64,000 nucleotides of DNA from NCBI GenBank assembly GCA_029959085.1, contig JARWIR010000018.1, forward strand, positions 4,464,001 through 4,528,000, in the 5' to 3' direction. The notes below the pieces were generated by a model. The model worked only from the letters and a program-made list of their open reading frames with translations, did no database searches and was not told the origin of the DNA. Position 1 is the stretch's first letter; every line of letters begins with the position of its first letter. Shown here piece after piece: positions 1 to 10,540 of the stretch. Source of the stretch: Nemophila menziesii. Its lineage: Eukaryota; Streptophyta; Magnoliopsida; Boraginales; Hydrophyllaceae. The translations under genes were made by a program, and so were the position numbers.

Positions 1-410
1 CAGAAGCCATGATTGCTTTGAATGATTTGTTGGAGTGGGTAATGAGTCTTCCAGATCTATACCTTCTGTGTTTATTTTTTTTCTCTTTAGATGGGGATGA
101 GAGAAAAGAGCAGAGCATGTATGATCTGGGGATCATAACCCCCTTCTTATAATTCTCTGAACGTGCGTTCAGTTAAGAATAAGAAGTTATTAGAAGTTAA
201 TAATTAATAACTTCTATTATATCCAGTTTGACCCCTCAATAAACTAGAAATAATATAATAGTATATACACTTTAATTCCATGACACTTTTATTCCCCTAA
301 TCCAATTATTAGCTTTATTAAACCATAATCAATTGGATAAAACTTTTACGATAACAATACACATTTAATATTAACATATGTGAGCCCATAATTATTAAAA
401 TTTTCTAACA
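1..410 (-). repeat. 3' LTR of the copia element, cut by the window edge
   Basis: Positions 1-410 match 6553-6961 almost base for base and end in ttctaaca, the inverted complement of the LTR start TGTTAG. The missing outer part should correspond to 6472-6552. Confidence 0.95.
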
Positions 411-421
411 ATCTCCCACTT
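411..421 (-). other. Polypurine tract of the copia element
   Basis: Directly inside the 3' LTR the minus strand reads AAGTGGGAGAT. This is a purine-rich tract in the position used to prime plus-strand DNA synthesis. Confidence 0.85.
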
Positions 422-826
422 GGGCCACATATGTTACTTTATGAGTGTGTATAACCTTATGAGCGCTCCAAAATGTTATCATATATAGAGGTATTTCAAA
501 CAATCTTGTCCATCAACCATAACGATACAGGACTATTGGGACTTTCGTCACATTTAGCGCAACTAAATCCATCAATAATCACATATACCAATATAATCAA
601 ATGACATAGATCAATCATGGATGCGTAGCATGGAAATTACATGTAATATGGTCTGAACATGCCTATTTCCAACTGGTCCAACTTTAAACCTTAGTGAGAT
701 TAAACAAAACCGAACTGGCAGAGTGTAAAAGAACTAAATGCTTTACTTCTACATAAAATATCCAAATACATAATGTTTCTAAATTAAAAACATAGAGCAA
801 TAAATAAATAAAAACTTAAACTCCCA

Positions 827-2776
827 CTAAATCATCACATCTTCATGTAATATAACACCCATATGAGCGGTATGCTCATGAAAGACTTTGGGTGGTAATT
901 CTTTAATAAGCGGATCCGCAATCATAGAGTTTGTTCCAATGTGCTCTATATATATTTCTCCACTCTGTACCCGTTCTTTCACAACAAGGAACTTTATGTC
1001 AATATGTTTTGACTTAGATGAGCTCCTATTGTTGTTTGAATATAGTACTGCTGATTTATTGTCACAATATAACTTTTGTGGTCTTTCTACATTTTCTAAA
1101 ATACGCAGCCTAGTGACAAAATTTCGAAGCCATATTCCTTGATTAGATGCCTCATAACATGCTACAAATTCTGTTGTCATAGTGGAAGAAACTACAAGTG
1201 TTTGTTTGACACTCTTCCACGATATAGAACCTCCAGCTAAGAGATATATATAGCCTGATGTAGATTTTCTACTATCTTGGCATCCCGCAAAATCGGAGTC
1301 TGAATACCCAATAATCTCCAACTGATCTGATTTCTTATATGTGAGCATAAAATCTTTTGTTCTCTTCAAGTATCTCATTACCCGCTTGGCTGCTTTCCAA
1401 TGTTCCATACCAGGGTTGCTGAGATATCTTCCTAACATGCCAACAATGTACGCAATATCCGGACGTGTACAAACTTGAGCATACATTAGACTCCCAACTG
1501 CTGATGCATAGGGAATCTTCTGCATTTCTTGAATTTCAAGGTTTCCTTTAGGGCATTGAGTTAAACTGAATTTGTCTCCTTTAGCGACAGGGGTGTCACC
1601 TGGTCTACTGTCTTGCATGTCAAATCTTTTAAGTACTTTATCGATATAACTCTTTTGTGATAATCCAAGAATACCTCGAGAACGATCACGGTATATTTGG
1701 ATTCCCAATACAAAAGAGGCGTCTCCAAGATCTTTCATCTCAAAATTCTTTGAAAGAAATTTCTTACTTTCGAGCAAAATGCTTATATCATTAGTTGTAA
1801 GTAATATGTCATCGACATACAAAACCAGGAATATGAATTTACTCCCACTGAACTTGTGATACACACAATCATCTACTGCATTTATCTCAAAACCAAATGA
1901 AATAATGACTTGATGAAACTTGTGGTACCATTGACGAGAAGCTTGCTTGAGTTCATAGATGGATTTAGTTAACTTGCAAGCCATATTCTTTGGATCTCCC
2001 GAAACAAAGTTTTCTGGTTGTACCATATAAATCGTCTCATCAATGTCTCCATTTAAGAACGCTGTTTTAACATCCATCTGATGTAACTCAAGATCAAAAT
2101 GAGCAAGAAGTGCCATAATTGTCCGAAAAGAGTCTTTTGATGATACTGGAGAAAAAGTCTCTTTGAAGTCAATGTCTTCCTTTTGAGTAAAGCCTTTAGC
2201 TACAAGTCGAGCCTTATACCTTTCCACATTACCATTCGCATCCCTTTTGGTTTTAAATATCCACTTACAACCAATTGGTTTTGCACCTTCTGGTAACGGA
2301 ACCAGTTCCCAAACTTTATTGTCTTGCATAGACTTGTACTCATCATGCATTGCTTCAATCCACTTTTGAGAGTTAGAACTTTTCATGGCATGATGAAAGT
2401 TGATTGGATCATCTTCCATCGTGCAATTTTCTTCCTCGTGTTCTTGGAGATACACAATATAATCATCTGGAGTTGCATTTCTCCTTTCTCTAGTGGATCG
2501 CCTTATTGGCACAGGTTGTTGAGGTTGTTGAGTTTGTTCTTCTTGAATAATTATTTCATCTTGAACAGGAAGTTGTTCAACGTTGACTTGTTGAGGTCCC
2601 AGATCCACTTCTTGATCAATGACTTGTGTAGGAACTTGTACATTGTCAAAAGTGATAATAGAAATAGGGTTCGAAACTGATTCCTCCTCAAAAGCAATGT
2701 CTCTAACCTTATTTCTCCCCCCAAACTCAACATCCTCAAAAAATATTGCATTTCCCGTCTCAAATATGTTCTTCAT
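827..2776 (-). pseudogene. Copia Pol: reverse transcriptase and RNase H region
   Basis: This 649-residue open frame carries the copia RT and RNase H. A proline/glutamine-rich linker (about residues 80-110) precedes the RT, which starts near WELVPLPEGAKPIGCKWIFK (about 155). The catalytic YVDD box is seen as LYVDDILL (about 318), and the LGIQIYRD thumb follows. RNase H begins at GYSDSDFAGC (about 490) and keeps the STSGYIYLLAGGSISWKSVK, YCDNKSA and SKHIDIKFL blocks. The frame ends in HTAHMGV, the usual copia C-terminus. It is not a free gene: it lies out of frame with integrase, and the break is a single small indel near 2773-2780. The RT core itself looks intact. Confidence 0.93.
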
Positions 2777-3555
2777 TGTGGATCATAAAATTTGTACCCT
2801 TTTGATCGCTCAAAATAACCAATAAAGTAGCTACTTACTGTTTTGGGGTCCAGTTTTCTTTCGTTTGGCCTATAAGGCCTTGCCTCGGCTGGACATCCCC
2901 AAATATGGAAATGTTTTAGACTAGGTTTTCTACCTGTCCAAAGCTCATAAGGTGTTTTAGTAACTGCTTTAGTTGGTACTCTATTAAGAATATAAGCTGC
3001 TGTCTTTAATGCTTCTCCCCAGAGTGACTCTGGTAAGGTTGAATGACTAATCATACTCCTTAACATATCCTTAAGAGTCCTATTTCGTCTCTCAGCAACA
3101 CCATTCATGCTAGGTGATCCTGGCATAGTGTATTGTGGAACGATACCGCATTCCTCTAGGAACTTAGCAAAAGGTCCTGAACGTTGTTCACCTGATCCGT
3201 CATTTCTGTCGTAATATTCACCACCACGGTCAGACCTTACGGCTTTAATTGTTTTGTTAAGTTGATTCTCAACTTCAGACTTAAAAGCCTTGAACACGTC
3301 CAGAGACTGAGATTTCTCATGAATTAGATATAGGTACCCATAACGCGAGTAATCTTCAATGAATGATATAAAATATTGTTGACCATTCCAAGAAGACGTA
3401 GGAAATGGTCCACAAATATCTGTGTGAATCAATTCTAAGACATCTGAAGCTCTATTGGCACCTAATCTCTTTGTTTTGGTCTGCTTTCCCTTAATGCATT
3501 CAATACAAATATTGAAATCCAAAAAATCAAGGGAATTCAAAATTCCATCAGACAC
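2773..3555 (-). pseudogene. Copia Pol: integrase region
   Basis: This is the integrase of the same polyprotein. The zinc-binding HHCC domain spans the start of the frame: its H-x3-H part ([10 protein letters not shown]) lies just upstream at about 3570-3610 in the same frame, and its CIECIKGK part is near residue 18. The catalytic core shows [10 protein letters not shown] (first Asp), [12 protein letters not shown] and the Glu in [20 protein letters not shown]. Upstream the frame is continuous with the protease segment except for one TAA stop at 3649-3651. Downstream it stops at 2773-2775 just where RT begins in another frame. Integrase inserts the cDNA into the host genome. Confidence 0.92.
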
Positions 3556-3648
3556 AAGTCGCTCAATTCTATTCTTTGAAATATGACCTAAGCATTTATG
3601 CCATAATGATGCTGAATTTTCCTGATTAATCTTGCGTTTAGTACCACG

Positions 3649-3939
3649 TTATTCCATGTTCAAGGTTTCATTATAAGATGCGATTGTATCAAGTAAATAT
3701 AAATTGTCGTATTCACTTAGTGAACCGGTTCCCACAATATTAGAATTTAAGGATAAATTAAAATGATTGTTTCCAAATGAACAACAATATCCTAATGTGT
3801 CCAATAAAGAAACTGAAATCAAATTACGCCTAAACGAGGATACAACAAAAGTATCTTTTAAATCCATATAACAACCAGTTCCTAATAACAATCTAAAATG
3901 ACCAATCGCCTCCACCTCTACCGACTTTCCGTCGCCCAC
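3649..3939 (-). pseudogene. Copia Pol: protease C-terminal part and pre-integrase linker
   Basis: This 96-residue stretch runs from GDGKSVEVEAIGHFRLLL to ETLNME. It is the usual sequence between the protease active site and the integrase zinc domain in copia Pol, including SFRRNLISVSLLDTLGY. It lies in the same frame as gag and integrase. It is bounded upstream by TGA at 3970-3972 and downstream by TAA at 3649-3651. The TGA stands where related elements usually have an arginine codon, so a CGA to TGA change is likely. Confidence 0.88.
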
Positions 3940-3969
3940 AAAGATGTGTCTTTCACCATCACTTGGCTT

Positions 3970-4926
3970 TCAGTAGCTCAGGCAACCCTGCATAGAAATA
4001 CTTATGTGAGTAGTAGCACCAGAATCAATCCACCAAGTATTTCTAGGTACTGAAGCTAAATTTACCTCAGAACAGACCAAAGTAAGAATTGTACCTTTCT
4101 TAGCACGCCAAGCGTGATATTTTGTACATTCTTTCTTCATATGTCCAGGCATCTGACAAAAGTAACAAGCACCTGGTTCCTGATTTTGTTTCTTTTGTGT
4201 TGGACCCTTAGCAGCCTTATTCTCTGATTTTCTTTTCTTGCTTTTATCTTTAAAGGTGCTTGCTAAGTGAGCAGTTTCAGTTCTTTCTTGCTTCAACCTT
4301 TCTTCCTCTTGCACACAGTATGAAATGAGCTCATTAAGAGTCCATTTCTCCTTTTGACAGTTATAACTGACCTGGAATTGGTTAAATTGTGCAGGAAGCG
4401 ATATAAGTACTAAATGCACGAGCAAGTCATCGGACATGTCGAGTTTTAGAACCTTAAGTTTTGAAGCAATGTGTGACATCTCCATGATGTACTCCCTTAT
4501 ATTGCCTTTTCCCATATACTTCATTGAAATCAAGCTTGCTAGAAGCGTGCTTGTTTCAGCCTTATCGTTTTTGGCAAAACGCTTCTCAATTTCAGCAATA
4601 AACTCCTTAGCATTAGTAATTCTTTCGGAATCTAAACCTCTAAAGGCTTCTGGAATGCCACGCTTGATAATCATTAGACTCATGCGATTTGAACGGTCCC
4701 ACCTCTCATGTTCCTTTTTCTCTTCAAGAGAACTTTCCTGAGTGAGAGGTTGGGGTTGTTCAACCCTTAGTGCAAAGTCCAGATCCATGCAGCCGAGAAC
4801 AATGAGAATGTTCTCTTTCCAATCCTTGAAATTATTCCCATTAAGTATGGGAATCGAGTTGACATTAGCAGATATTGTAGTAGCAGATGAAGTAGCTGAA
4901 TTAAAAAATAAACAAACAATGCTCAC
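3970..4926 (-). pseudogene. Copia Gag with zinc knuckle, plus protease active site
   Basis: The Gag domain is recognised from ILNGNNFKDWKENI, LGCMDLDFALR and the capsid-like helices to about residue 215. A basic stretch (KDKSKKRKSENKAAKG) leads to a CCHC zinc knuckle, CYFCQMPGHMKKEC, that binds the element RNA. The protease active site follows as WWIDSGATTHIS near the end. The frame opens with a GTG codon, and the first in-frame ATG comes only at about residue 47, inside the conserved domain. The true start is therefore missing or lies upstream of an intron (see the acceptor-like site at 4890-4913). The frame ends at TGA 3970-3972. Confidence 0.9.
4890..4913 (-). promoter_or_regulatory. Splice-acceptor-like site at the 5' end of copia gag
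   Basis: On the minus strand a T-rich tract ends in TTTTTTAATTCAG immediately before the conserved Gag coding sequence, which lacks its own ATG. This fits a 3' splice site joining gag to an exon in the leader. It is an inference from sequence alone. Confidence 0.35.
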
Positions 4927-6449
4927 ATTAATATCCTTATTCTATAATCTGTAAATTCAAATAATGATCAATTCCATCTCAAGATACTGAACACAACATT
5001 AATATCAAGTCTTTGGACAATAATATTAACTGCAATTAGTATTCTTGTTGTAATAATCAAATACTGACAATAACACATGTCAAATAATGAGTTTATCTTT
5101 AGATCAAGTCATTATTTACAAATAAACTAAATAATCGTCACGTACTTATTATTATTATTACAGGTATATGTGTAATCAATATAAGTGGTCATCTTCCTTT
5201 AGGCCGACTAGTACTCACATGAATAACGCATTCACAAATATCTAACATTTTTCTTTAATAATTTACATAAGAGCGGTCACTTTGGTGACATCTTATTTAA
5301 ACTATTTCATTCAAAATGATAGATCTGAATCATTTATATTTGAATTAAACCTTATAACAACCAAGGTATAATAATATACATTAACCAATCTATTATCTAA
5401 CAAGATTATAGATAAAATTTAACCAAATTCATGGTAACTGAGAAATAAAAAATTATTATAGCCTAATCCCAAAAATGTATTCCAGGCTTAATAAAAAAAT
5501 AATTTAGTCATTCTATAAAGATAAATAAACATTATAATCTAGGCAGTAAGGTATTGTTCAAGTTATAATTTGATTTTATTTAATATCAGAACAATAAATA
5601 AATCAAAATATTGAATCTAAAGTTGTACAACAACTTCACCAAATCAAGTGTTAAGTTGCAGGACATATTACAACATATATCAAAGTATTATACAAATGCT
5701 ATCAAAATGTTTAATAGAACATGATATAGGCTCGTAGCACTATATCCTTGATTTATAAGGAGACAGCAAACCAAGTCTAATGGTGCCATTGCCATGATAC
5801 GTTTATGAATTAAATAATACAATTAATCAAATTTTGAATAAAACAAAGTCCTTCATCAATTTGTAAAAGTCTGTATATGAGAATTTTATTATACTCATAT
5901 ATGGCTTCACAAACAAGTGTGTTTTTTGTGTAATCAATAATCTATTTTTTTTAATTCAATTCTTAATATTATTAACATCAAAACAGTGATCGAAAGAAAA
6001 TTAATAATACTGCAAACTACGGCCATGCATGAAGAAGGAACTATAAGTGAACAAATTTCTTATAACCAGTAGTCAACAATTTGTATAATTAATCTGCTCC
6101 ATTCTCACATTAGTCAGATACGAATTTAATAAATCAAAAACAATCAATTATGCATCACATTGCTACTTTATTAAACATTTATCAAACAATTACTAATTAA
6201 ACCGTTATCACAGAACAGAAGTGTATCATATATGTACACCAAAATCATAATAAAAGAAACGAATACCCAAAACTTAAACAAACAGAAAAAATTAATAATA
6301 ATAATCGGTGGCCGTGCATGATAAAAAAAATCCAGAGTGAACAAACTTCTTTTAAAACAAAGTTCAAACTTATCAAGGCTTAATAAAATTGATTTTTCTT
6401 TTAACTAAAAATTTATCCTAATTTATTCAATAATAAATTCAATATAGAA
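4927..6449 (-). other. Copia 5' leader, non-coding
   Basis: This is about 1.5 kb of AT-rich sequence between the primer site and gag, with no open frame of note. It contains a diverged internal repeat: the stretches near 6010-6070 and 6300-6360 both read like GGCCRTGCATGA followed by RAGTGAACAAA. The leader is long for copia and may hold an intron. Confidence 0.7.
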
Positions 6450-6462
6450 GGCTCTGATACCA
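6450..6462 (-). other. Primer-binding site, initiator tRNA-Met type
   Basis: The minus strand reads TGGTATCAGAGCC just inside the 5' LTR. This is the standard plant copia primer site, complementary to the 3' end of initiator tRNA-Met. Confidence 0.93.
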
Positions 6463-6471
6463 GGGATTTGG

Positions 6472-6961
6472 TGTTTAATTAAAACCCATAAATACTAAAT
6501 AATCTATACTGAATAATATTAAGAATAAAAGAAGAAATAAGAGGAAGCGTACCAGAAGCCATGATTGCTTTGAATGATTTCTTGGAGTGGGTAATGAGTC
6601 TTCCAGATCTATACCTTCTCTGTTTATTTTTTTTCTCTTTAGATGGGGATGAGAGAAAAGAGCAGAGCATGTATGATCTGGGGACCATAACCCCTTCTTA
6701 TAATTCTCTGAACGTGCATTCAGTTAAAAATAAGAAGTTATTAGAAGTTAATAATTAATAACTTCTATTATATCCAGTTTGACCCCTCAATAAACTAGAA
6801 ATAATATAATAGTATCTACACTTTAATTCCATGACACTTTTATTCCCCTAATCCAATTATTAGCTTTATTAGACCATAATCAATTGGATAAAACTTTTAC
6901 GATAACAATACACATTTAATATTAACATATGTGAGCCCATAATTATTAAAATTTTCTAACA
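6472..6961 (-). repeat. 5' LTR of the copia element (about 490 bp)
   Basis: On the minus strand it runs from TGTTAGAAAA to TTAAACA, so both ends carry TGTT/AACA. It matches 1-410 over the visible part. The flanking base pairs 6962-6966 (atgcc) should form one half of the target duplication. Confidence 0.92.
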
Positions 6962-7004
6962 ATGCCATGGTATGTCAGGTAACCTCCTCAATAAATCTAT
7001 GAGC
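6962..7004 (+). ncRNA. 3' part of a box C/D-like repeat copy (copy 0), split by the copia
   Basis: The sequence right outside the LTR, atgccatggtatgtcagg, matches the CATGGyrTGTCAG segment of copies 1-6. A tcaataaa-TCT-AGC segment follows, as in copy 1 around 7580-7597. The expected D box is degenerate (ctatgagc). The 5' half must lie left of the window, beyond the copia. See copies 5 and 6 for the best evidence on the family. Confidence 0.4.
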
Positions 7005-7408
7005 ATTTCATTCAGGTGTTGCCCCTGATATTTTAGCTGATTGCACCATAGTTTCCTATATTTATTTTTTTCGAGTTAATTGCACTATAAGTCCTATATT
7101 ATGCAAAGTAACCCATATTTTATCATAGAAACAACAAAACAAATCATAAGCTAAATATATTATTTTTCTTCTAGGGCTGTTGTTAATGCTTGTGGCTGAG
7201 ATTATCTTATTTATTTATTTTTCTTGAAGAGCTTATAACACCTTCCTCTCTCATTGTAGGGACTAATGGTGCAATTTTCCTATATATCGAATTGGTCTCA
7301 GTTGAGGAGATCATTGAGTAATATTCTCTCCCTCTCAAAATGTTTGCCCACTTACCATGTCCACCATTCTCCTAATTAAGCAGGAAAATAAAAATTAAAA
7401 GAAATTGA
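7005..7408. other. Gene-free; 3' flanking module shared with copy 5
   Basis: No gene is seen. Bases 7005-7125 resemble 11565-11690, including a shared ttcagg...ctgata segment and gcactataagtcctata, so the duplicated unit extends about 120 bp beyond the C/D-like core. The rest is AT-rich sequence I do not recognise. Confidence 0.5.
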
Positions 7409-7597
7409 GGCTGTGTTGATGTTTCTTTGCTTAAATGGAGTTGAGTTTTGAGATCCGACCCGTATCTTGGCCAGGCAATCCTTTTAGTATGTCTTGAGAG
7501 GAACTAGGGGATTTTGGCTAATTCCCTTGGCATGCAATAGGTTTTGCAGACATGGCGTGTCAGATTCTTGCTTGATATCAATAAAGATCTCTAAGCC
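7409..7597 (+). ncRNA. Box C/D snoRNA-like repeat, copy 1 (degenerate)
   Basis: The copy opens with GGCTGTGTTGATG, where the C box has T for A, and ends with CTAAGCC, where the D box has A for G. The GGCT and AGCC ends can pair. The conserved core at 7452-7478 reads gatccgacccgtatcttgg and ccaggcaa, followed by a long variable loop and then ttgcagac-atggcgtgtcag. Both boxes are mutated, so this copy is probably inactive. The tail with gcttaagctt is shared with copies 3 and 6. Confidence 0.35.
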
Positions 7598-8240
7598 TCA
7601 CTTAAATCTAATAGCTTAAGCTTATACATTTACATTTAATTCTTAAACCTCAAAAGGGTAAGAGATCTAGCATTACTCAAAACAATAGTATGTCTGGACT
7701 TATGAAACAAAGTAAAGGGTTTGTGATGATATTTTTGTGATCTCAAAAAGTAAATACATATATAACTGCCATAACACCCTTTTTTACCACAACACAAATT
7801 TTGCCTCTTTAATAATGATCTCAAGTTTAAGCCACATTTTGGAATCAAGAAATATTTAGCTATAAAGTGTTACATATTTAGAAATTGAAAATTGACAAAA
7901 TTAACTTAAGACACCCATAAGTTAAAGTAACGACATTTAAGTACAAAAAATAAAAAGGCAAATATTAAAAGAAAAATGAAAGAGAGATAGGTATAGAGTA
8001 TAGTTACCCTGTCGACTGAGCCAGCGGTGGCACCAGATGTGTGGACACGCAACTCCATCTTCCCTCCTTTGTAGAATCTAAATCAGCCACTTTTTTTGAG
8101 GGTGGGAAGAAGAAGAGGAAGTGTTTGATGTTTTTTTTGGATACGTGGGTGATCCGTGCTAGCTTGCGCGCACCACGACTAGTCAAACGGGGATATACAC
8201 GCCTCCCCATATATATTTCTAGGTAATTCAGAAATGTTTG
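7598..8240. other. Gene-free, unrecognised
   Basis: No coding or RNA feature is supported. A short GC-rich patch with gcgcgcaccacgactag (around 8160-8185) could be an old repeat remnant, but I cannot assign it. Confidence 0.4.
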
Positions 8241-8345
8241 ATGTTGTGTGGGAGAAGAGGAAGTGTTAATCTAACTGTATCTTGGCAAGGCAAAATTGAT
8301 AGGTGTTACAGCCATGGCATATCAGACATTTGCCCATCAATGAAA
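8241..8345 (+). ncRNA. Partial C/D-like repeat, copy 2
   Basis: The central part is clear: tgtatcttggcaaggcaa, a short loop, then ggtgttacagccatggcatatcag. The region corresponding to the C box is not clear, and no D box follows within the expected distance. It is a decayed copy of the family at 7409, 10130, 11378 and 11752. Confidence 0.3.
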
Positions 8346-8612
8346 AGAAGCAGCTCAACAGCCCCTTTCATTATGTATGTACGATCTATCATTTTATTTT
8401 TGATGATATGATGATAATGATTATGTTGTTGTTGGTTGTTGTGCTAATGCTGCTGCTACTACGACTATTGAAGCTACAAAACTAGTCTTGCAAAGAAAGG
8501 GAATTGTGATATTGGAACATGTGAGGATGTGATGATATTTCAAATTTGTTTATGAGCTATTTTATGAGGCAAATGAGAATTTCTGGGGGAATTATAATTT
8601 AAAGCCCCATGA
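8346..8612. other. Gene-free; simple-sequence patch and an isolated C-box-like motif
   Basis: A tga/tgt/gct-rich low-complexity stretch spans about 8400-8470. GTGATGA at 8529-8535 resembles a C box and could be the left half of copy 3 displaced by the 8613-10126 insertion, but this is weak. Confidence 0.3.
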
Positions 8613-10126
8613 CTTGTAGCTTTACAAACAAGAGTCTAACCCCTTTCCCCTTTAAGTAGTAGTTGGACCCTAACTAAAATCCAATAAAAGACCAATTACC
8701 CCCTTTCCCTCTTATTATACTGATAAAACAAAAAACCCAAACAAAAACCCAATAGGGTTTCGAAACTCGTCCCTCTCTCCAGTGTACTTTCTCTGCGCCC
8801 TCTTCCCTCTGTGAACCGGCATCCCACTGCCACCCTCCACCTTCACCACCGAGCAAGCTTCTCACCTTCACCACCGAGCAAGCTTCTCACCATCACCACA
8901 GATCCACCACGACGCACCACCACCGAGCAGGCTTCTGCAGAAAACCATTAAGCAAGCTTCTGTAGAAAACCATTTAGCAAGCTTCTCCAGATCCACCACG
9001 ACGCACCACCACCACGGCGAAGCTGTCGCGCGATGCCGATCTACCCCGCCGGAGCAATCCACCACCACGAGATGTTGTGACGGCGCCGGAGATGCCGTGC
9101 TCCACCACCACGAGATGCTGTGATCCAGAAACGCGATCTGCTCAGCCTCCATTCATTAACGAACAACCAGATCTGCTCCGTCTCTATTCTGACCACTGCT
9201 GCAACAGCGAAGAAGAAGAAGACTCCGTTCAGCCTACGCGAAGCATTACACCACAAAACGTCCACCAGATCTCCAACACTGCAACACCTCAACTTCTCAC
9301 CACGCAAATCTGCAGCGAGAGAGGGCCGCTGTGACGCACCACCAACACCACCGCCGCTTTGATTTCGCCACTAACACCGCCCCGTACCTTCAGATCTAAA
9401 CCCACGTGACTGCAAAAAACCTTCAGATCTACGAACTGCATCCACAACAGCAGTAAAACACACCACCTCCACCAGAAAACCGCCTCTGCAAAGTGGATCT
9501 CGCGGCCTCCACCAGCGCTATGACACCGCCCCGTTCCATTTTTATTTTTTATTTTTCCGTGTCTCCAACCAGTTGGTCCAGCAGTGTTAGTCCAGCCATT
9601 GGGTCCAGCCATACCTGCCAGTCCAGCCCAGCTGTAGACATTAGGGCCATACAGTCAGTGTGTTGGGTTTTTTTTTAAGAAACGTGATTGTGAAAAACCT
9701 TTTTGGGTGGGTCTTGTTGTCTAGCCCATAATGGGCTATAGTTTGTTGTTTTATTTAAAACACTGTTGTTTTGTGAATTAAGGGTCAAAGATAAAATATG
9801 GTACATCCCCAGGTCTAGACATTAGAGTTTAGACATTATGGGCTAGACACTAGGGTTTGTGACATGATTAATGACTGAAAAAAATATCAAAAATAAGGAC
9901 AAACGGGCTTGGGTACAGGCCCTTACCGGAAAAATATCAGCTAAGTGAAGGTAATAAAAATTCAGAAAAAAAATGAAAAAAAGGAATAAAAAAAATTGAA
10001 AAGGGTAAGAAAGTAAAAAAAATCTAACCAAAAAATTGAACTAGGCTTTAAAAAGTAGTATTTTCTAGTTAGGTCTTAAAAATTCTCTTTGGTGAGAATT
10101 GGGCTCTAATTTGTAAAATCCTCGAA
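8613..10126. mobile_element. Candidate insertion with inverted flanks around a GC-rich island
   Basis: The left flank near 8620-8685 (tttacaaacaagagtc then gaccctaactaaaat) resembles the reverse complement of the right flank near 10050-10126 (tttacaaattagagcc then agacctaactagaaaa). Between them the base composition changes sharply: 8740-9640 is rich in CCACC and CGCC, unlike its AT-rich surroundings. A MULE-like element carrying captured gene sequence would look like this. I could not find a clean target duplication, and the long open frames in the island look like compositional by-products. Boundaries are approximate. Confidence 0.3.
8841..9013 (+). repeat. Short direct repeats in the GC-rich island
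   Basis: A 25-bp unit (starting cttcaccaccgagcaagctt) is repeated exactly at 8841-8865 and 8866-8890. Variants of gcaagcttctg recur at 8923-8985. An agatccaccacgacgcacca block occurs near 8900 and again at 8989. Confidence 0.8.
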
Positions 10127-10129
10127 TTA

Positions 10130-10230
10130 CTGACCCATATCTTGACGAGGCAACCCGGATATAATGGTTACTGTTGGGTTTGCAGCCATAGCGTGTTTAG
10201 ACTTTCTCTATATGATTACTGATCTGAGCC
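10130..10230 (+). ncRNA. Box C/D snoRNA-like repeat, copy 3 (D' to D part)
   Basis: A D'-like CTGA at 10130-10133 is followed by cccatatcttgacgaggcaa, a loop, ttgcagccatagcgtg and then ATCTGAGCCTCAC with the D box near 10224-10227. The 5' portion before 10130 is unlike the other copies and merges with the inverted flank of the neighbouring island. The copy may therefore have been split by that insertion. Confidence 0.4.
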
Positions 10231-10426
10231 TCACATGAATTTAAACGCTTAAGCTTATACGGATGATATCCCTTTTCTAAACTTCCCTGCTTTCGAGCTC
10301 ATATTGTATATGAGCTTATATATGTATGTATATACATGTGTCAGAAGCAGCTCGGAGATCATTCTCCACCACCAGTCATGATATCTTTCCTTATGTGGCG
10401 GCTGGTATATCTGATAATAGCAAAAA
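10231..10426. other. Gene-free spacer between copies 3 and 4
   Basis: This holds the gcttaagctt tail of copy 3 and AT-rich sequence with a tatatgta simple stretch. No gene is seen. Confidence 0.5.
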
Positions 10427-10540
10427 ATGATGATACCTAGAATTGCTCTTTATTTATTTATTTATGAGAAGATACAACCCTCATCTTGGAGGGGCAACTT
10501 GCATGATTATGCAGCCATGCATGGCGTGGTTGGACTCTGT
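10427..10540 (+). ncRNA. C/D-like repeat, copy 4 (C box present, D box lost)
   Basis: ATGATGA at 10427-10433 is a good C box. It lies 38 nt before the core gatacaaccctcatcttgg and ggggcaa, the same spacing as in copies 1 and 6. The pairing partner atgcagccatgcatggcgtg follows. No CTGA is seen at the expected end, so this copy is incomplete. Confidence 0.35.

Larger units (their letters stand above)
1..6961 (-). mobile_element. Ty1/copia LTR retrotransposon, nearly complete, minus strand
   Basis: Reading on the minus strand, the order is 5' LTR (6472-6961), tRNA-Met-type primer site, long leader, gag, protease, integrase, RT, RNase H, polypurine tract and 3' LTR. Protease and integrase upstream of RT is the copia order. 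About 80 bp of the 3' LTR lies outside the window, so a target duplication cannot be checked; the right flank begins atgcc. The shared part of the two LTRs (about 410 bp) differs by about 7 substitutions and one single-base indel by eye, so the insertion is young. The coding frame has two in-frame stops and one frameshift, so this copy is probably not autonomous. The lineage may be Tork-like, but that is only an impression from the protein. Confidence 0.95.

Noticed and set aside
8674..9678. Several overlapping open frames of 60-107 codons on both strands
   Set aside because: They lie in a GC-rich, CCACC-biased island where stops are rare by composition, overlap each other on both strands and show no domain. 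I treat them as by-products.
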